DNA of 64,000 nucleotides from an uncultured Verrucomicrobiota bacterium (GCA_903869675.1 CAIQAB010000015.1:62001-126000), one strand, 5' to 3'. Shown: positions 9,137-20,242, numbered from the stretch's first letter. Numbers and translations: made by a program. The notes: generated by a model not told the origin, from the sequence alone.

Positions 9137-9610
9137 ATGGCTCTCGCCGTTGGCACTCGCGCCCCTGATTTCACGCTCAAGTCGAAGACCGCTGATGGTC
9201 TGGTCGACGTGACTCTTTCCTCCCGTTTCGGGCAAAAGCAGACGGTGCTCTTGTTTGTCCCGCTGGCCTTCACCGGCGTCTGCACCGCCGAGTTGTGCGA
9301 CATCAGCTCCGGCCTCTCCTCCTATGCCGCCCTCGGTGCGGATGTCATCGCGATCAGTGTGGACAGTCCCTTTGCCCAAGAAGCTTGGGCCAAGAAAGAA
9401 AACATCACGCTCACGCTGGTCTCCGACCTCAATAAGACCGTAACCCAAGCCTACGACGTGGTGTTCCCTGGCCTCGCCGGCATAGGTGACACCTCGGCTC
9501 GCGCCGCCTTTGTCATCGGTATTGATGGCGTCATCAAATACTCGGAACGCACCCCGACGCCGAAGGACCTGCCGAACTTCGAGGCGGTCAAGGCTGCCCT
9601 CGCCTCCTAA
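9137..9610 (+). CDS. Peroxiredoxin, BCP/AhpE-like
   Basis: A 157-residue thiol peroxidase that reduces H2O2 and organic hydroperoxides. The active site is FTGVCTAELC, with peroxidatic Cys49 and a second Cys54 five residues later, the spacing found in BCP-type atypical 2-Cys enzymes. Upstream landmarks are VGTRAPDFTLKS, and later DVIAISVDSPFAQEAW. ATG 9137 was chosen because the thioredoxin fold begins right there; the frame is open much further upstream (to 8795) but reads as non-protein-like sequence. A strong hairpin follows the stop codon. Confidence 0.9.
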   Translation: MALAVGTRAPDFTLKSKTADGLVDVTLSSRFGQKQTVLLFVPLAFTGVCTAELCDISSGLSSYAALGADVIAISVDSPFAQEAWAKKENITLTLVSDLNKTVTQAYDVVFPGLAGIGDTSARAAFVIGIDGVIKYSERTPTPKDLPNFEAVKAALAS

Positions 9611-9617
9611 GGCTCCC

Positions 9618-9645
9618 GTCGCCCGCGCCATCCGGCGCGGGCGAC
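9618..9645 (+). terminator. Strong 12-bp hairpin after the peroxiredoxin gene
   Basis: GTCGCCCGCGCC (9618-9629) and GGCGCGGGCGAC (9634-9645) are perfectly complementary around an ATCC loop. The following bases (TTCGTATTCC) are only mildly T-rich, so this may be a weak terminator or an mRNA-stabilising hairpin between the peroxiredoxin and acnA. Confidence 0.55.
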
Positions 9646-9683
9646 TTCGTATTCCACCTTTATAAGCAACCGTCATCCCACGC

Positions 9684-12371
<2,688 letters not shown>

Positions 12372-12480
12372 TCCTTAGCCTCCTGCGCCCTACGCTAATC
12401 CTTTCCCTGCCCGAGGCGTCCCCAGCTTGCGACGTTTGGGCCGGGGTCTAGCTTTTCGGCCAGTTCCATCCTTGTTTGTC

Positions 12481-13008
12481 ATGCCCGATGTAGTTCCAGT
12501 CCCCCCCGCCTTTCTTGTCGATGCCGCCTGTGATCCGGTGATGATACGCGTCGAGGGCCGGGCCTCCTTCCAGAACAGCGCCAGCCTGCGTGATTTCATG
12601 GCCGAGATGCGCCGCCAAAGCCGCATCCGATATGTCATGGATTTCAAAAACTGCACGAGCATGGACAGCACTTTTCTGGGCGTGCTCGCCGGTGCCGCCC
12701 TCGACCTGCGGAAGGTCGCCGATAGCAGCCTGGTGCTTTGTCGTGTCGGCGAACGTAATCTCGAGCTCATCCAGAACCTCGGCCTCCATCGTTTGCTGAC
12801 GGTCGATGCCGCTTCCTGCGCACCCTGCGCGGAGAAACTCGCCGCCTCCGCGCCCGTAGCGCTCGCGCCCCAAGGCAAGCTGAATGAACTGGAAAACGCC
12901 CGCCTCGTCCTCGCTTCTCATGAAAACCTCGTCGCCGCCGACGAGGCCAACCGCGCCAAGTTTCAGGATGTATTGTCTTTCCTAAAGGGCCGCGTGGAGC
13001 AGGGCTGA
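12481..13008 (+). CDS. STAS domain protein (anti-sigma factor antagonist-like)
   Basis: A 175-residue protein with an N-terminal STAS domain (about residues 10-105): MIRVEGRASFQNSASL, then FKNCTSMDSTFLGVLAG, in which the serine of the MDST motif is the usual phosphorylation site. A helical tail of about 70 residues follows (NELENARLVLASHENLVAADE). STAS proteins act as anti-anti-sigma factors or as docking modules in partner-switching cascades; no anti-sigma kinase lies nearby. The PP2C phosphatase at 17523-18407 could conceivably act on such a protein, but that link is speculation. ATG 12481 replaces an earlier in-frame start at 12427. Confidence 0.85.
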   Translation: MPDVVPVPPAFLVDAACDPVMIRVEGRASFQNSASLRDFMAEMRRQSRIRYVMDFKNCTSMDSTFLGVLAGAALDLRKVADSSLVLCRVGERNLELIQNLGLHRLLTVDAASCAPCAEKLAASAPVALAPQGKLNELENARLVLASHENLVAADEANRAKFQDVLSFLKGRVEQG

Positions 13009-13092
13009 CCGCTGGCGACCTCTGCGCTTGGCCCGGGCGGTCTTGAAAACCCGTTTGCCTCCGGCCTCGCGGTGGCGTCCATTCATCCCTTC

Positions 13093-14349
13093 ATGAGTTC
13101 CGTCGCCGCGCCCCACGTCCCCGCCGCCAATCCGTCCGCTCCTCGCGCCACGCCCGAGTCCTTACCCGACGCCGCCGGTCGCTTCGGGGCTTTCGGCGGT
13201 TGCTACGTGCCGGAGACGCTCATGACCGCGTTGCAGGAGATCGCTGCCGTTTACGAGGCTGCGCGCCACGATCCGGCCTACGTCGCGGAGCTCGACCGCC
13301 ATCTGAAGGAGTTCGCCGGTCGCCCCACCGAGCTCTACTTCGCCGAGCGCCTCACCGCCCACTGCGGCGGCGCGAAAATCTATTTTAAGCGCGAGGACCT
13401 GCTGCACACCGGCGCGCACAAGATCAACAACGCCCTCGGTCAGGTGCTGCTGGCCAAGCGTATGGGCAAGCCCCGGATCATCGCTGAGACCGGGGCAGGC
13501 CAGCACGGCGTCGCCACTGCCGCGGTGTGTGCGAAATTTGGTTTCAAGTGCCGCATTTACATGGGCGCGGTGGACATGGAGAGGCAGTCGTTGAACGTCT
13601 TCCGCATGCGGCTGATGGGCGCCGAGGTCGTCGGCGTGGAGGCTGGACAGAAAACCCTCAAAGACGCGGTGAATGAGGCCATGCGCGATTGGGTGACCAA
13701 TGTGCGCGACACCCATTACATTCTCGGCTCCGCGCTCGGAGCGCATCCATATCCGATGATGGTGCGTGATTTTCACCGCGTGATCGGCAAGGAGGCCCGC
13801 GCCCAGCTCATCGAGCGCGAGGGCCGTCTGCCCGACGAGGTGATCGCCTGCGTCGGCGGCGGATCAAACGCCATGGGTGTTTTCTTTGATTTTTTGAAGG
13901 ATGAGTCTGTCCGTCTAGTCGGCGTCGAGGCCGGAGGTCACGGCATCCGGCAGGGCGAGCACGCCGCGCGTTTCGAGGGCGGGAAGCTCGGTGTGCTCCA
14001 AGGCTGCAAGACCTACATTCTCCAAAATCCGGACGGCCAGATCGAGCTGACCCACTCTGTTTCGGCGGGGCTCGACTACGCCGCCATCGGCCCCGAGCAC
14101 GCCTACTACCGTGATACCGGCCGCATCCGCTACGCCTACGCCTGCGACGACGAGGTGATGGACACTTTCCAGCTCTGCTCACGGCTCGAGGGTATTATCC
14201 CTGCACTCGAGAGCACCCACGCCATCGTGGAGGGCGTGAAACGTGCCGCCCAGATGCGCAAAGAGGAAATCCTCCTGATCAATCTCAGCGGTCGCGGGGA
14301 TAAAGATGTGGCCCAGGTCGCGAAGTTGCTGGGCGTAAAACTTTTCTAG
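13093..14349 (+). CDS. trpB: Tryptophan synthase beta chain
   Basis: TrpB is the PLP enzyme that condenses indole with serine to make tryptophan. The 418-residue product shows [16 protein letters not shown] at the N-terminal core, the PLP lysine in [11 protein letters not shown] (Lys110), [12 protein letters not shown], and the phosphate-binding GGGSNAMG loop. ATG 13093 was preferred to GTG 13072. trpA is not in the window; the beta subunit lies far from trpD (35986), so the tryptophan genes are scattered. yicC follows after 7 bases and is probably co-transcribed. Confidence 0.97.
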   Translation: MSSVAAPHVPAANPSAPRATPESLPDAAGRFGAFGGCYVPETLMTALQEIAAVYEAARHDPAYVAELDRHLKEFAGRPTELYFAERLTAHCGGAKIYFKREDLLHTGAHKINNALGQVLLAKRMGKPRIIAETGAGQHGVATAAVCAKFGFKCRIYMGAVDMERQSLNVFRMRLMGAEVVGVEAGQKTLKDAVNEAMRDWVTNVRDTHYILGSALGAHPYPMMVRDFHRVIGKEARAQLIEREGRLPDEVIACVGGGSNAMGVFFDFLKDESVRLVGVEAGGHGIRQGEHAARFEGGKLGVLQGCKTYILQNPDGQIELTHSVSAGLDYAAIGPEHAYYRDTGRIRYAYACDDEVMDTFQLCSRLEGIIPALESTHAIVEGVKRAAQMRKEEILLINLSGRGDKDVAQVAKLLGVKLF

Positions 14350-14356
14350 CACGCGT

Positions 14357-15223
14357 ATGAAAAGCATGACCGGTTACGGCCTGGCCCACGGGGAAGTCGC
14401 GGGCGTGGGGTTTTCCGTGCAGGTGAACGCCGTGAACCGCAAGGCGCTCGAAGTAAAGGTGGGCCTGCCCTCGGCTTGGGCGGAGGGTGAAGCGGCGGTC
14501 ATTGAGTCGGTTAAAAAAGTCGCGCAGCGCGGCACGGTCCAGGTGAGGGTCGAGCTGGCGGTAGGCACGGGTGGCGCGGATTTTGATGCGGCGGCAGCGG
14601 CGGGCTGGCTGGATCGCCTGGGAGCGTTTGCCGCGCAGCGCGGACTGAGCTTTGTCCCGACACCCGAGGCCTTGGCGCAGGTCGCGCTGCAATTTCGTTC
14701 CCGGCAAGAGCCGCCCGCCTTTGAGCTGGCGCGTCCTGCCTTGGCGGTGGCGCTCGATCAGGCGTTGGGCGCGTTTGCCGCCATGCGCGCAACGGAAGGC
14801 ACGGCCTTGCGGCAGGATTTCGAGGCACGGCTCGCTTTGCTGGCCGGCCACATTGAGGCCATCGCGACGCGCGCCCCGGGCGTGGTCGTCGCGGCCCGCG
14901 ATGCGCTCCTGAAGCGACTGCGCGAGGCGGGGCTGGAACTGCGGGTCGATGACGAACGCGTGCTCAAGGAGGTGGCGCTCTTTGCCGACCGTTGCGACAT
15001 CGCCGAGGAACTGACTCGTTTCCGCAGCCACCACGCTCAGCTGAAAAAACTCTTCGCCGGTGAGGGCGAGATCGGGCGCAAGGCCGAGTTCATCCTCCAA
15101 GAAATGGGCCGCGAGGTGAATACGACCGGGGCCAAGGCCAACGACTACGAGATCGCCCGCCTGGTCATTGAGCTGAAGAACGAGCTCGAGCGCATCAAAG
15201 AGCAGATCGCCAATGTCGAATGA
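14357..15223 (+). CDS. yicC: YicC/YloC family endoribonuclease
   Basis: The 288-residue product opens with the family hallmark MKSMTGYG and includes VNAVNRKALEVKVGLP. It ends with the DUF1732 region (GREVNTTGAKANDYEIARLVIELKNELERIKEQIANVE, split here only by description), which is nearly invariant in the family. YicC is reported as an RNase acting on sRNA and mRNA in E. coli. The stop codon overlaps the next start (ATGA), implying translational coupling with the ydbH-like gene, which is an unusual partner for yicC. Confidence 0.92.
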   Translation: MKSMTGYGLAHGEVAGVGFSVQVNAVNRKALEVKVGLPSAWAEGEAAVIESVKKVAQRGTVQVRVELAVGTGGADFDAAAAAGWLDRLGAFAAQRGLSFVPTPEALAQVALQFRSRQEPPAFELARPALAVALDQALGAFAAMRATEGTALRQDFEARLALLAGHIEAIATRAPGVVVAARDALLKRLREAGLELRVDDERVLKEVALFADRCDIAEELTRFRSHHAQLKKLFAGEGEIGRKAEFILQEMGREVNTTGAKANDYEIARLVIELKNELERIKEQIANVE

Positions 15224-16482
15224 CCGCGTGTTACCGGCGCTTGGGTTGGGGACTCGCGTGGCTCACCGCCACGTTTGCGCCAGCCGCAGATAGTGTCGCT
15301 GCCGACTCACCCGCCGGGGCTTTGCTTCCAGCGCGGGTGCAGGGCGCTTTGGGCGGAGAGGTGCAGGTCGCCGCCCTGCCGGGGCTCGGCTTGCGCTGGC
15401 ATTTGGACGCCGGTGCGGCGGGGCCGGGCCTCGGGCTAAGGGCAGAAGCCGCAGGGGTGCGTCTGCGGGTTGATGCGGTGCCCCAACCGGCGGGCGAATG
15501 GCGCTGGCGCCTCGCCGAGGGCGCGGTGGATTTGCCCGCTTTTTGGCCTGTGCTCAAAACCAAGCTGGGGCCGCCAGCGGGCGATTGGCTGGTCGGCGGC
15601 AAAGTCATGCTCACCGGCAATGGAGTTTGGTCCCCGACGGGCGGTCTTGCCGGCTCCGTCCAGCTGGAGTTGCGCGAGGGCTGGGCGCGTTCAGATGAAC
15701 TGGGGGTCGAGGTGAGTGGGATAGAGGCGGATTTGGCCAGCGATGCCTTGGCCGGCGGCGTGCTGCCGCCCGGCCAGAGTCTGCGGGTGGCGCGCCTTGC
15801 GGCCGGCGCGGTCACGGCGGAGCGGCTCGAGTTTCGTTTTGGCATCACCGCGGCGCGCGTGCTGGAGCTGGCCTGTGCGCAACTCGACGTGCTCGGGGGC
15901 AAGGCGAGGATCAAACCTCTGGCCATCCCGCTCAACTCAACGCAGCTTGAGGCCGGCGCGGAGATCGAAGGCCTCGCCCTGTCCGAGTTGGCCAAGTTGA
16001 TGCCGACCGCGGTGTCGGCTGCGCGGGGCAAGTTGAGCGGCCAGTTGCAGCTGGTTTGGGATGTCGCGGCGGGTCTGCGCATCAACGACGGCGGTTTGGC
16101 CATCGTTCGCTCCGATGACGCGGTGTTGAGTCTCGCCCCGACTCCAGGGTTTTTAACCGGCAACATGCCGGCACGTTTTTTCTGGTTGCCGGGCTGGCTG
16201 GGGCCGCTGACGCGCTGGACCGCACCGGAAAACCCCGCCTATGCCCCGCTGCAGGGTATCGAGATGGGCCGCATCGGCCTGCGCATCGAGACGCTGGCGG
16301 TAAAATTTTACCCCGAGACTGCCGGCGGCGATCGCACCGCCACGGTCCGACTGCTGGCCCGTCCAGTGGGGTCTGATTTGATCGAACAAGTGACCATTGA
16401 CGTGAATCTCGCCGGCGCCTTGGCCCGAGTGCTCGAGTTGGGGACGGACGAACGAGTGAAGCTCCGTATCCGCACCGAGTAA
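15220..16482 (+). CDS. ydbH: YdbH-like intermembrane transport protein (AsmA/TamB-like repeat protein)
   Basis: The 420-residue product begins with a signal-like segment (MTACYRRLGWGLAWLTATFAPA) and is otherwise rich in short beta repeats of the AsmA/TamB/YdbH type. The C-terminal half contains LKPLAIPLN-like beta strands, a PARFFWLPGWLGPL segment, and a final MGRIGLRIETLAVKFYPE stretch, resembling the YdbH C-terminal domain. The name rests strongly on context: it is followed by ynbE and ydbL. In E. coli, YdbH belongs to the bridge-like proteins that move glycerophospholipids to the outer membrane and works with YnbE and YdbL. The gene is about half the length of E. coli ydbH, so a reduced bridge is possible. 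Confidence 0.7.
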   Translation: MTACYRRLGWGLAWLTATFAPAADSVAADSPAGALLPARVQGALGGEVQVAALPGLGLRWHLDAGAAGPGLGLRAEAAGVRLRVDAVPQPAGEWRWRLAEGAVDLPAFWPVLKTKLGPPAGDWLVGGKVMLTGNGVWSPTGGLAGSVQLELREGWARSDELGVEVSGIEADLASDALAGGVLPPGQSLRVARLAAGAVTAERLEFRFGITAARVLELACAQLDVLGGKARIKPLAIPLNSTQLEAGAEIEGLALSELAKLMPTAVSAARGKLSGQLQLVWDVAAGLRINDGGLAIVRSDDAVLSLAPTPGFLTGNMPARFFWLPGWLGPLTRWTAPENPAYAPLQGIEMGRIGLRIETLAVKFYPETAGGDRTATVRLLARPVGSDLIEQVTIDVNLAGALARVLELGTDERVKLRIRTE

Positions 16483-16530
16483 GCGGCTATGGGAAACTTT
16501 ATTTGCACGGCGCGGTCCGAGAGCTAGTCT

Positions 16531-16710
16531 ATGCTCATGATTCGCCGCCTTTGCCTGCTGCTGCCATTGGCCCTTGCCGGGTGTATCCATGTGAAAATGG
16601 ATCCGATCCAAGTCCATGCGGTCGTCGATGTGAATGTGAAGGTGGATCAGGCGCTTACCGACTTCTTCGGCGACCTCGACTCCAAGTCCAGGACGATAAA
16701 ACCCTTTTAA
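16531..16710 (+). CDS. ynbE: YnbE-like outer-membrane lipoprotein
   Basis: A 59-residue lipoprotein. The signal peptide MLMIRRLCLLLPLALAGC ends in a perfect lipobox (ALAGC, Cys18). The mature part has the alternating VDVNVKVDQALTDFF pattern typical of YnbE, in which short beta strands pair with the end of YdbH. It sits between ydbH and ydbL, exactly as in E. coli. The gene is short enough to be missed by usual ORF cut-offs. ATG 16537 (two codons later) is an alternative start. Confidence 0.85.
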   Translation: MLMIRRLCLLLPLALAGCIHVKMDPIQVHAVVDVNVKVDQALTDFFGDLDSKSRTIKPF

Positions 16711-16722
16711 TCCCCGTAATTT

Positions 16723-17097
16723 ATGAAAACTTTTTTTGCCCGTCTCTGCTGCGTGTTGGCCCTTGGTTTTATGTTGGCGCCGCTTGGCCACGCCCAGGAT
16801 CTCGGTGCCATCAAGCAACGCATGGAGGCCCGTATCGCCACGCTCGACGCCTTGAAGTCAGCCGGCGCGGTGGGAGAGACCAATGCGGGGTTCGTCGAGG
16901 TGCGCGCCGCCCAAGGCGAAGCGGCGGCGGTGGTCGCGGCGGAGAACGCCGATCGCCTGGCCGTTTATGAGGTCATCGCCCGCAAGACCGGCTCCACGGT
17001 CGCCAAGGTTGGCGGCGCTCGGGCCAAACAGATCGCAGCCGGTAGCAAGGCGGGTGTCTGGGTGCAGCAGGAAGACGGTTCCTGGGCCAAGAAATAA
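16723..17097 (+). CDS. ydbL: YdbL-like DUF1318 periplasmic protein
   Basis: The 124-residue product has a signal peptide (MKTFFARLCCVLALGFMLAPLGHA, cleavage after HA) and a DUF1318 domain: LGAIKQRMEARIATLDALKSAGAVGE, NAGFVEVRA, NADRLAVYEVIARKTG and VWVQQEDGSW near the end. In E. coli YdbL is a chaperone-like partner that regulates the YdbH-YnbE interaction. Spacing to ynbE is 12 bases. It is the last gene of the trpB-to-ydbL run, and meets the convergent gamma-glutamylcyclotransferase gene 39 bases later. Confidence 0.9.
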   Translation: MKTFFARLCCVLALGFMLAPLGHAQDLGAIKQRMEARIATLDALKSAGAVGETNAGFVEVRAAQGEAAAVVAAENADRLAVYEVIARKTGSTVAKVGGARAKQIAAGSKAGVWVQQEDGSWAKK

Positions 17098-17136
17098 CCC
17101 GCAGGACGCGTTTGGGCGCGGGCGGCGGGTCGGGCG

Positions 17137-17526
17137 TTAAACCGCCCAAACCGCGCCTAGGCGGGCACGGTCCTGCACCGGCCCGAGATAACGGTAGAAT
17201 TGGACGACTCGCTTTAATCCGTCATGCGGCGGGGCCAGTGGTGCGGGTTCGCGGGCGTAGAGCCCTTCGTCGATGCCTTCCAGGATATCCAGGCTGGCGA
17301 GACAAGCGGCATCCACCGCCCAGATTTCCCCCGAGACGCCTTCCGCCGCCGTGGCCTCGGCGACTAGTCCGGGGTAGTCACCCAGTGAGTAAAGGGTGAA
17401 GCCGGCTACGGTGCGGGCGGTGCCGATCAGGGTCTGGCCGGCAAGGTAATGGTGGTTGGAGCCACCACGTTTCAGCGTGCCGTAAACAAAAACCAGCGTG
17501 CTGTCGGCGCAGGAGGGCGGGTTCAT
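17137..17526 (-). CDS. Gamma-glutamylcyclotransferase-like protein (AIG2/GGACT family)
   Basis: A 129-residue protein of the AIG2-like fold. It has the substrate loop VFVYGTLKRGGSNHHYL, and later FTLYSLGDYPGLV, EIWAVD and LDILEGIDEGLY, in which the glutamate is the usual catalytic acid/base. Such enzymes release 5-oxoproline from gamma-glutamyl peptides or amines. The start overlaps the PP2C stop by 4 bases (ATGA), so the two are probably translated from one mRNA. Confidence 0.88.
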   Translation of the reverse strand: MNPPSCADSTLVFVYGTLKRGGSNHHYLAGQTLIGTARTVAGFTLYSLGDYPGLVAEATAAEGVSGEIWAVDAACLASLDILEGIDEGLYAREPAPLAPPHDGLKRVVQFYRYLGPVQDRARLGAVWAV

Positions 17527-18407
17527 TCCGGCATGGTGTCCACGACCGGCGCGGAGGGCACAAGGGGCGGAGCGGCTGGCGGGGCGATCTCGAAGACCAG
17601 CGCGGTGATGTTGTCGCGGCCGGAGTTTTCCAAGGCTTCTTCGACGAGGCGTAAGGCAGGCGGTTGGTGCAGCCGGGCGTCATCAGGCGCGGTGATTAGG
17701 TCGGCGATACGGTGATCCCAGAGGCCGTCGACTAGGCCGTCGGAGCAGAGTAAAAAGCGGTCTCCGGGACGATGAGCCAAGGCCCCGATCTGCGGTTCCA
17801 CAAATTGATGGCCGGCGCCGAGGACTTGCTGGAGGGCGTTTTTGCTCGGGTGCTCGCGAGCTTCGCGTTCGGTGAGGGTGCCTTGGCGGCGCAGCCAGCC
17901 TACCTGGTTATGGTCGTGGCTAAGTTGCCGCAGCCCGCCTTCGCGCGGGAGGTAGTAGAGGCGGCTGTCGCCGATGTGGGCGAAATAGAGCCAGCGGGGT
18001 GTTAGCCAGCCGAGCGTAAGGGTTGCACCCATGCCGTGGCATTCGGTGTAGCTGGAGCCTAGGCGCAGCAGTTCGTCATGGATGGCGAGGAAGAGCTCTT
18101 GCAGCACGTCATGGAAACCGGATTCCAAGCCCGAGGCGGAGAGGCGGTAGGCGCGCGGCAGAAGGCGGGTGATCTTTTCGATAGCGATCCGGCTGGCAAA
18201 TTCACCCGAGCGGGCGCCGCCCATGCCGTCACTTACCGCAAAGACGAAGTCGCCCCCGCCCAAGCTGGCCTCGCCGGTTTTCCCGAGGTAGCGCACCTCA
18301 TGGCCGTCGAAATTCAGGGCAAGGAAGGCATCCTCGTTATTTTCTCGGACCTTTCCGCGGTGGGAGAGGCCGGACCAGTGGACGGCGGCGGGGGGCGTGT
18401 CGGGCAT
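17523..18407 (-). CDS. PP2C-family serine/threonine protein phosphatase
   Basis: A 294-residue, soluble, metal-dependent phosphatase. The conserved motifs appear in order: SHRGKVRENNEDAF (first metal aspartate), AVSDGMGGARSGEFAS, GATLTLGWLTPRW, HIGDSRLYYL, LSHDHNQVG, LLCSDGLVDGL and SGRDNITALVFE. It resembles Stp/PrpC-type phosphatases that reverse Hanks-kinase signalling. It is 71 bases downstream of the small kinase-like gene and overlaps the next gene by four bases. The direct pairing with a kinase-like protein suggests a reversible phosphorylation pair; no full-length Hanks kinase is in the window. Confidence 0.93.
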   Translation of the reverse strand: MPDTPPAAVHWSGLSHRGKVRENNEDAFLALNFDGHEVRYLGKTGEASLGGGDFVFAVSDGMGGARSGEFASRIAIEKITRLLPRAYRLSASGLESGFHDVLQELFLAIHDELLRLGSSYTECHGMGATLTLGWLTPRWLYFAHIGDSRLYYLPREGGLRQLSHDHNQVGWLRRQGTLTEREAREHPSKNALQQVLGAGHQFVEPQIGALAHRPGDRFLLCSDGLVDGLWDHRIADLITAPDDARLHQPPALRLVEEALENSGRDNITALVFEIAPPAAPPLVPSAPVVDTMPE

Positions 18408-18478
18408 GATTTAGCGGGGAGCCGGGGGCCGGAAGCAGGGAATTAGGCGAGTTAGCGCAACTGAGCGCCGCGCGGGCG

Positions 18479-18922
18479 TCAATCGCCACGGGGGCCGTCG
18501 GGTTCAGGCAGGTCGAGCGCCGGGCCGGGCGGCACGGATGGATCAAGGATGGTCGCGAACTCAAAATCGATCAGGCAGAATGAGCCTGCCTCGGGTGAAT
18601 AGGTGATGTTGCGGGCGTAGGGATCCTCGTGGCGCACTTGGTATCGGGCTTCCAAGTCGGCAAACAATTCGCGCACTCGGGGTTCTGCGATCCGCTCTAT
18701 GCGCCGTCCGCAATTGGTGGTCACCAATCGCAGTTCATCCTCGTGGATCTCCAGCACACGCGGAACGGCTGGGCAGGCGCGGGCCTCGAGATAGCGCAGC
18801 ACGCGCAATTCATTCTGAAAGCGCTCCTTCGCTTGGTGACCACGGAAGGTTTTGTGCACCCGCCCGTCGTAGCCGATGCGCACCCAGGCGCGTCGGGTGT
18901 CTTTCATATCCTGCATGAGCAA
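18479..18922 (-). CDS. Minimal protein kinase-like protein
   Basis: The 147-residue product looks like a stripped-down kinase fold. A lysine in GRVHKTF could be the ATP lysine, NELRVLRYLE resembles the C-helix, the catalytic-loop motif is RHEDPYARN (His-x-Asp-x5-Asn), and LIDFEFA stands where DFG is expected. No glycine-rich loop and no C-lobe substrate region are present. Similar short kinase-like proteins occur next to PP2C genes in related phyla, as remembered. Activity is unproven. ATG 18907 (five codons in) is an alternative start. Confidence 0.7.
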   Translation of the reverse strand: MLMQDMKDTRRAWVRIGYDGRVHKTFRGHQAKERFQNELRVLRYLEARACPAVPRVLEIHEDELRLVTTNCGRRIERIAEPRVRELFADLEARYQVRHEDPYARNITYSPEAGSFCLIDFEFATILDPSVPPGPALDLPEPDGPRGD

Positions 18923-18936
18923 AAACGGTCAGTTTT

Positions 18937-18995
18937 CTGGACAAAGCGCCAGCGACAAGTCCATCGCGGCCAAGTAACTGAACATTTTTGTCCAG
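18937..18995. promoter_or_regulatory. Candidate enhancer dyad upstream of the glnII sigma-54 promoter
   Basis: CTGGACAAA (18937-18945) and TTTGTCCAG (18987-18995) form a perfect 9-base inverted repeat separated by 41 bases. A further half-site CTGGAC occurs at about 19023. The dyad lies 85-143 bases upstream of the -24 element, the usual distance for a bacterial enhancer-binding protein. The sequence does not match the classical NtrC site, so the activator is unknown. Confidence 0.45.
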
Positions 18996-19079
18996 CATGA
19001 GGGAGGCGCAGGCCTTTCGCAACTGGACGAGGGGCGAAAATCGGCGGTGAAGAAGGTTTCCAGCAATTTTTTTCATTGC

Positions 19080-19095
19080 TGGCACAAACGGTGCT
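19080..19095 (+). promoter_or_regulatory. Sigma-54 (-24/-12) promoter of glnII
   Basis: The sequence CTGGCACAAACGGTGCT (19079-19095) matches the consensus YTGGCACGrNNNTTGCW at all but two of the informative positions, with the invariant GG and GC correctly spaced. Transcription would begin near 19106, giving a leader of about 85 bases before the ATG at 19191. Sigma-54 control is well known for glutamine synthetase genes, so the context strongly favours a real promoter. Confidence 0.75.
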
Positions 19096-19190
19096 AAATT
19101 GGTTGTCTCGGGTTCCCTCTGATCAGGGCTGGCGTTTGAATGCTCCAGCCCGGGTCAGCCAAGCCCTTTTTTATCCTAACCTCCACATCC

Positions 19191-20222
19191 ATGGCTAAAT
19201 ACAAACTAGAATACATCTGGCTCGACGGTTATACACCGGTTGCGAACCTTCGCGGCAAAACCCAGATCAAGGAATTCGCCAGCTTCCCCAAGCTCGAAGA
19301 GCTTCCTCTTTGGGGTTTTGATGGCAGCTCCACCCAGCAGGCTCCCGGCGGCAGTTCCGACTGCGTGCTCAAGCCGGTCGCGGTGTATCCCGATACCACT
19401 CGCAAGAATGGCGTGATCGTCATGTGCGAAGTTTACAACGCCAACGGCACGCCCCACGTCTCCAACTCCCGTGCCACCATTCTGGATGACCCAGACACCT
19501 GGTTCGGTTTCGAGCAGGAGTATTTCCTTTATCAGGATGGTCGTCCCCTTGGCTTCCCCGAGGGTGGCTATCCTGCCCCCCAAGGCCCTTACTACACGGG
19601 CGTGGGCTACAAGAACGTCGGCGATGTCGCCCGTCAGATTGTCGAGGAACATCTCGACCTGTGTCTCGATGCCGGCATCAACCACGAGGGCATCAACGCG
19701 GAGGTCGCCTCCGGTCAGTGGGAATTCCAGATTTTCGGCAAGGGCTCCAAGAAGGCCGCTGACGATGTCTGGGTGGCTCGCTACCTCCTCATCCGCCTGT
19801 GCGAGAAATACGGCATCGACGTCGAGTTCCACTGCAAGCCGATCCGCGGCGTTTACAATTCTCCGCTCGATTGGAACGGCTCCGGCATGCACTCGAACTT
19901 CTCGACCAAGTTCATGCGTGAAGTCGGCGGCAAAGACTATTTCGAGAAGCTCATGGCCGCTTTCTCCAAGTTCACCGCCGAGCACGTCGCCGTCTACGGT
20001 CCGGATAACCACCTCCGCCTCACCGGCTTGCACGAGACCCAGTCGATCGACAAGTTCTCCTATGGTATCGCCGACCGTGGCGCCTCCATCCGCGTGCCCC
20101 ACAGCTTTGCCAACAATGGCTACAAGGGCTACCTCGAGGACCGTCGTCCGAACTCCGCTGCGAATCCCTACGAGGTCGCTTCGCGCATCCTCAAGACCAT
20201 CTCCACCGTCCCCACCGCCTAA
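19191..20222 (+). CDS. glnII: Glutamine synthetase type II (eukaryote-type)
   Basis: GSII condenses glutamate and ammonia to glutamine. The 343-residue length and motifs are those of GSII rather than the longer GSI: LEYIWLDGYTP, WGFDGSSTQQAPGGSSDC, PVAVYPDTTRKNG, DDPDTWFGFEQEYFL, GINAEVASGQWEFQ, and NGSGMHSNFSTKFMR. No GSI adenylylation tyrosine region is expected. ATG 19191 begins the domain; an upstream frame start at 19140 adds a 17-residue unlike tail. A sigma-54 promoter precedes it and an intrinsic terminator follows, so it is a single-gene unit. Confidence 0.96.
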   Translation: MAKYKLEYIWLDGYTPVANLRGKTQIKEFASFPKLEELPLWGFDGSSTQQAPGGSSDCVLKPVAVYPDTTRKNGVIVMCEVYNANGTPHVSNSRATILDDPDTWFGFEQEYFLYQDGRPLGFPEGGYPAPQGPYYTGVGYKNVGDVARQIVEEHLDLCLDAGINHEGINAEVASGQWEFQIFGKGSKKAADDVWVARYLLIRLCEKYGIDVEFHCKPIRGVYNSPLDWNGSGMHSNFSTKFMREVGGKDYFEKLMAAFSKFTAEHVAVYGPDNHLRLTGLHETQSIDKFSYGIADRGASIRVPHSFANNGYKGYLEDRRPNSAANPYEVASRILKTISTVPTA

Positions 20223-20242
20223 GGCGTTCCGGGTTTCAGCAA

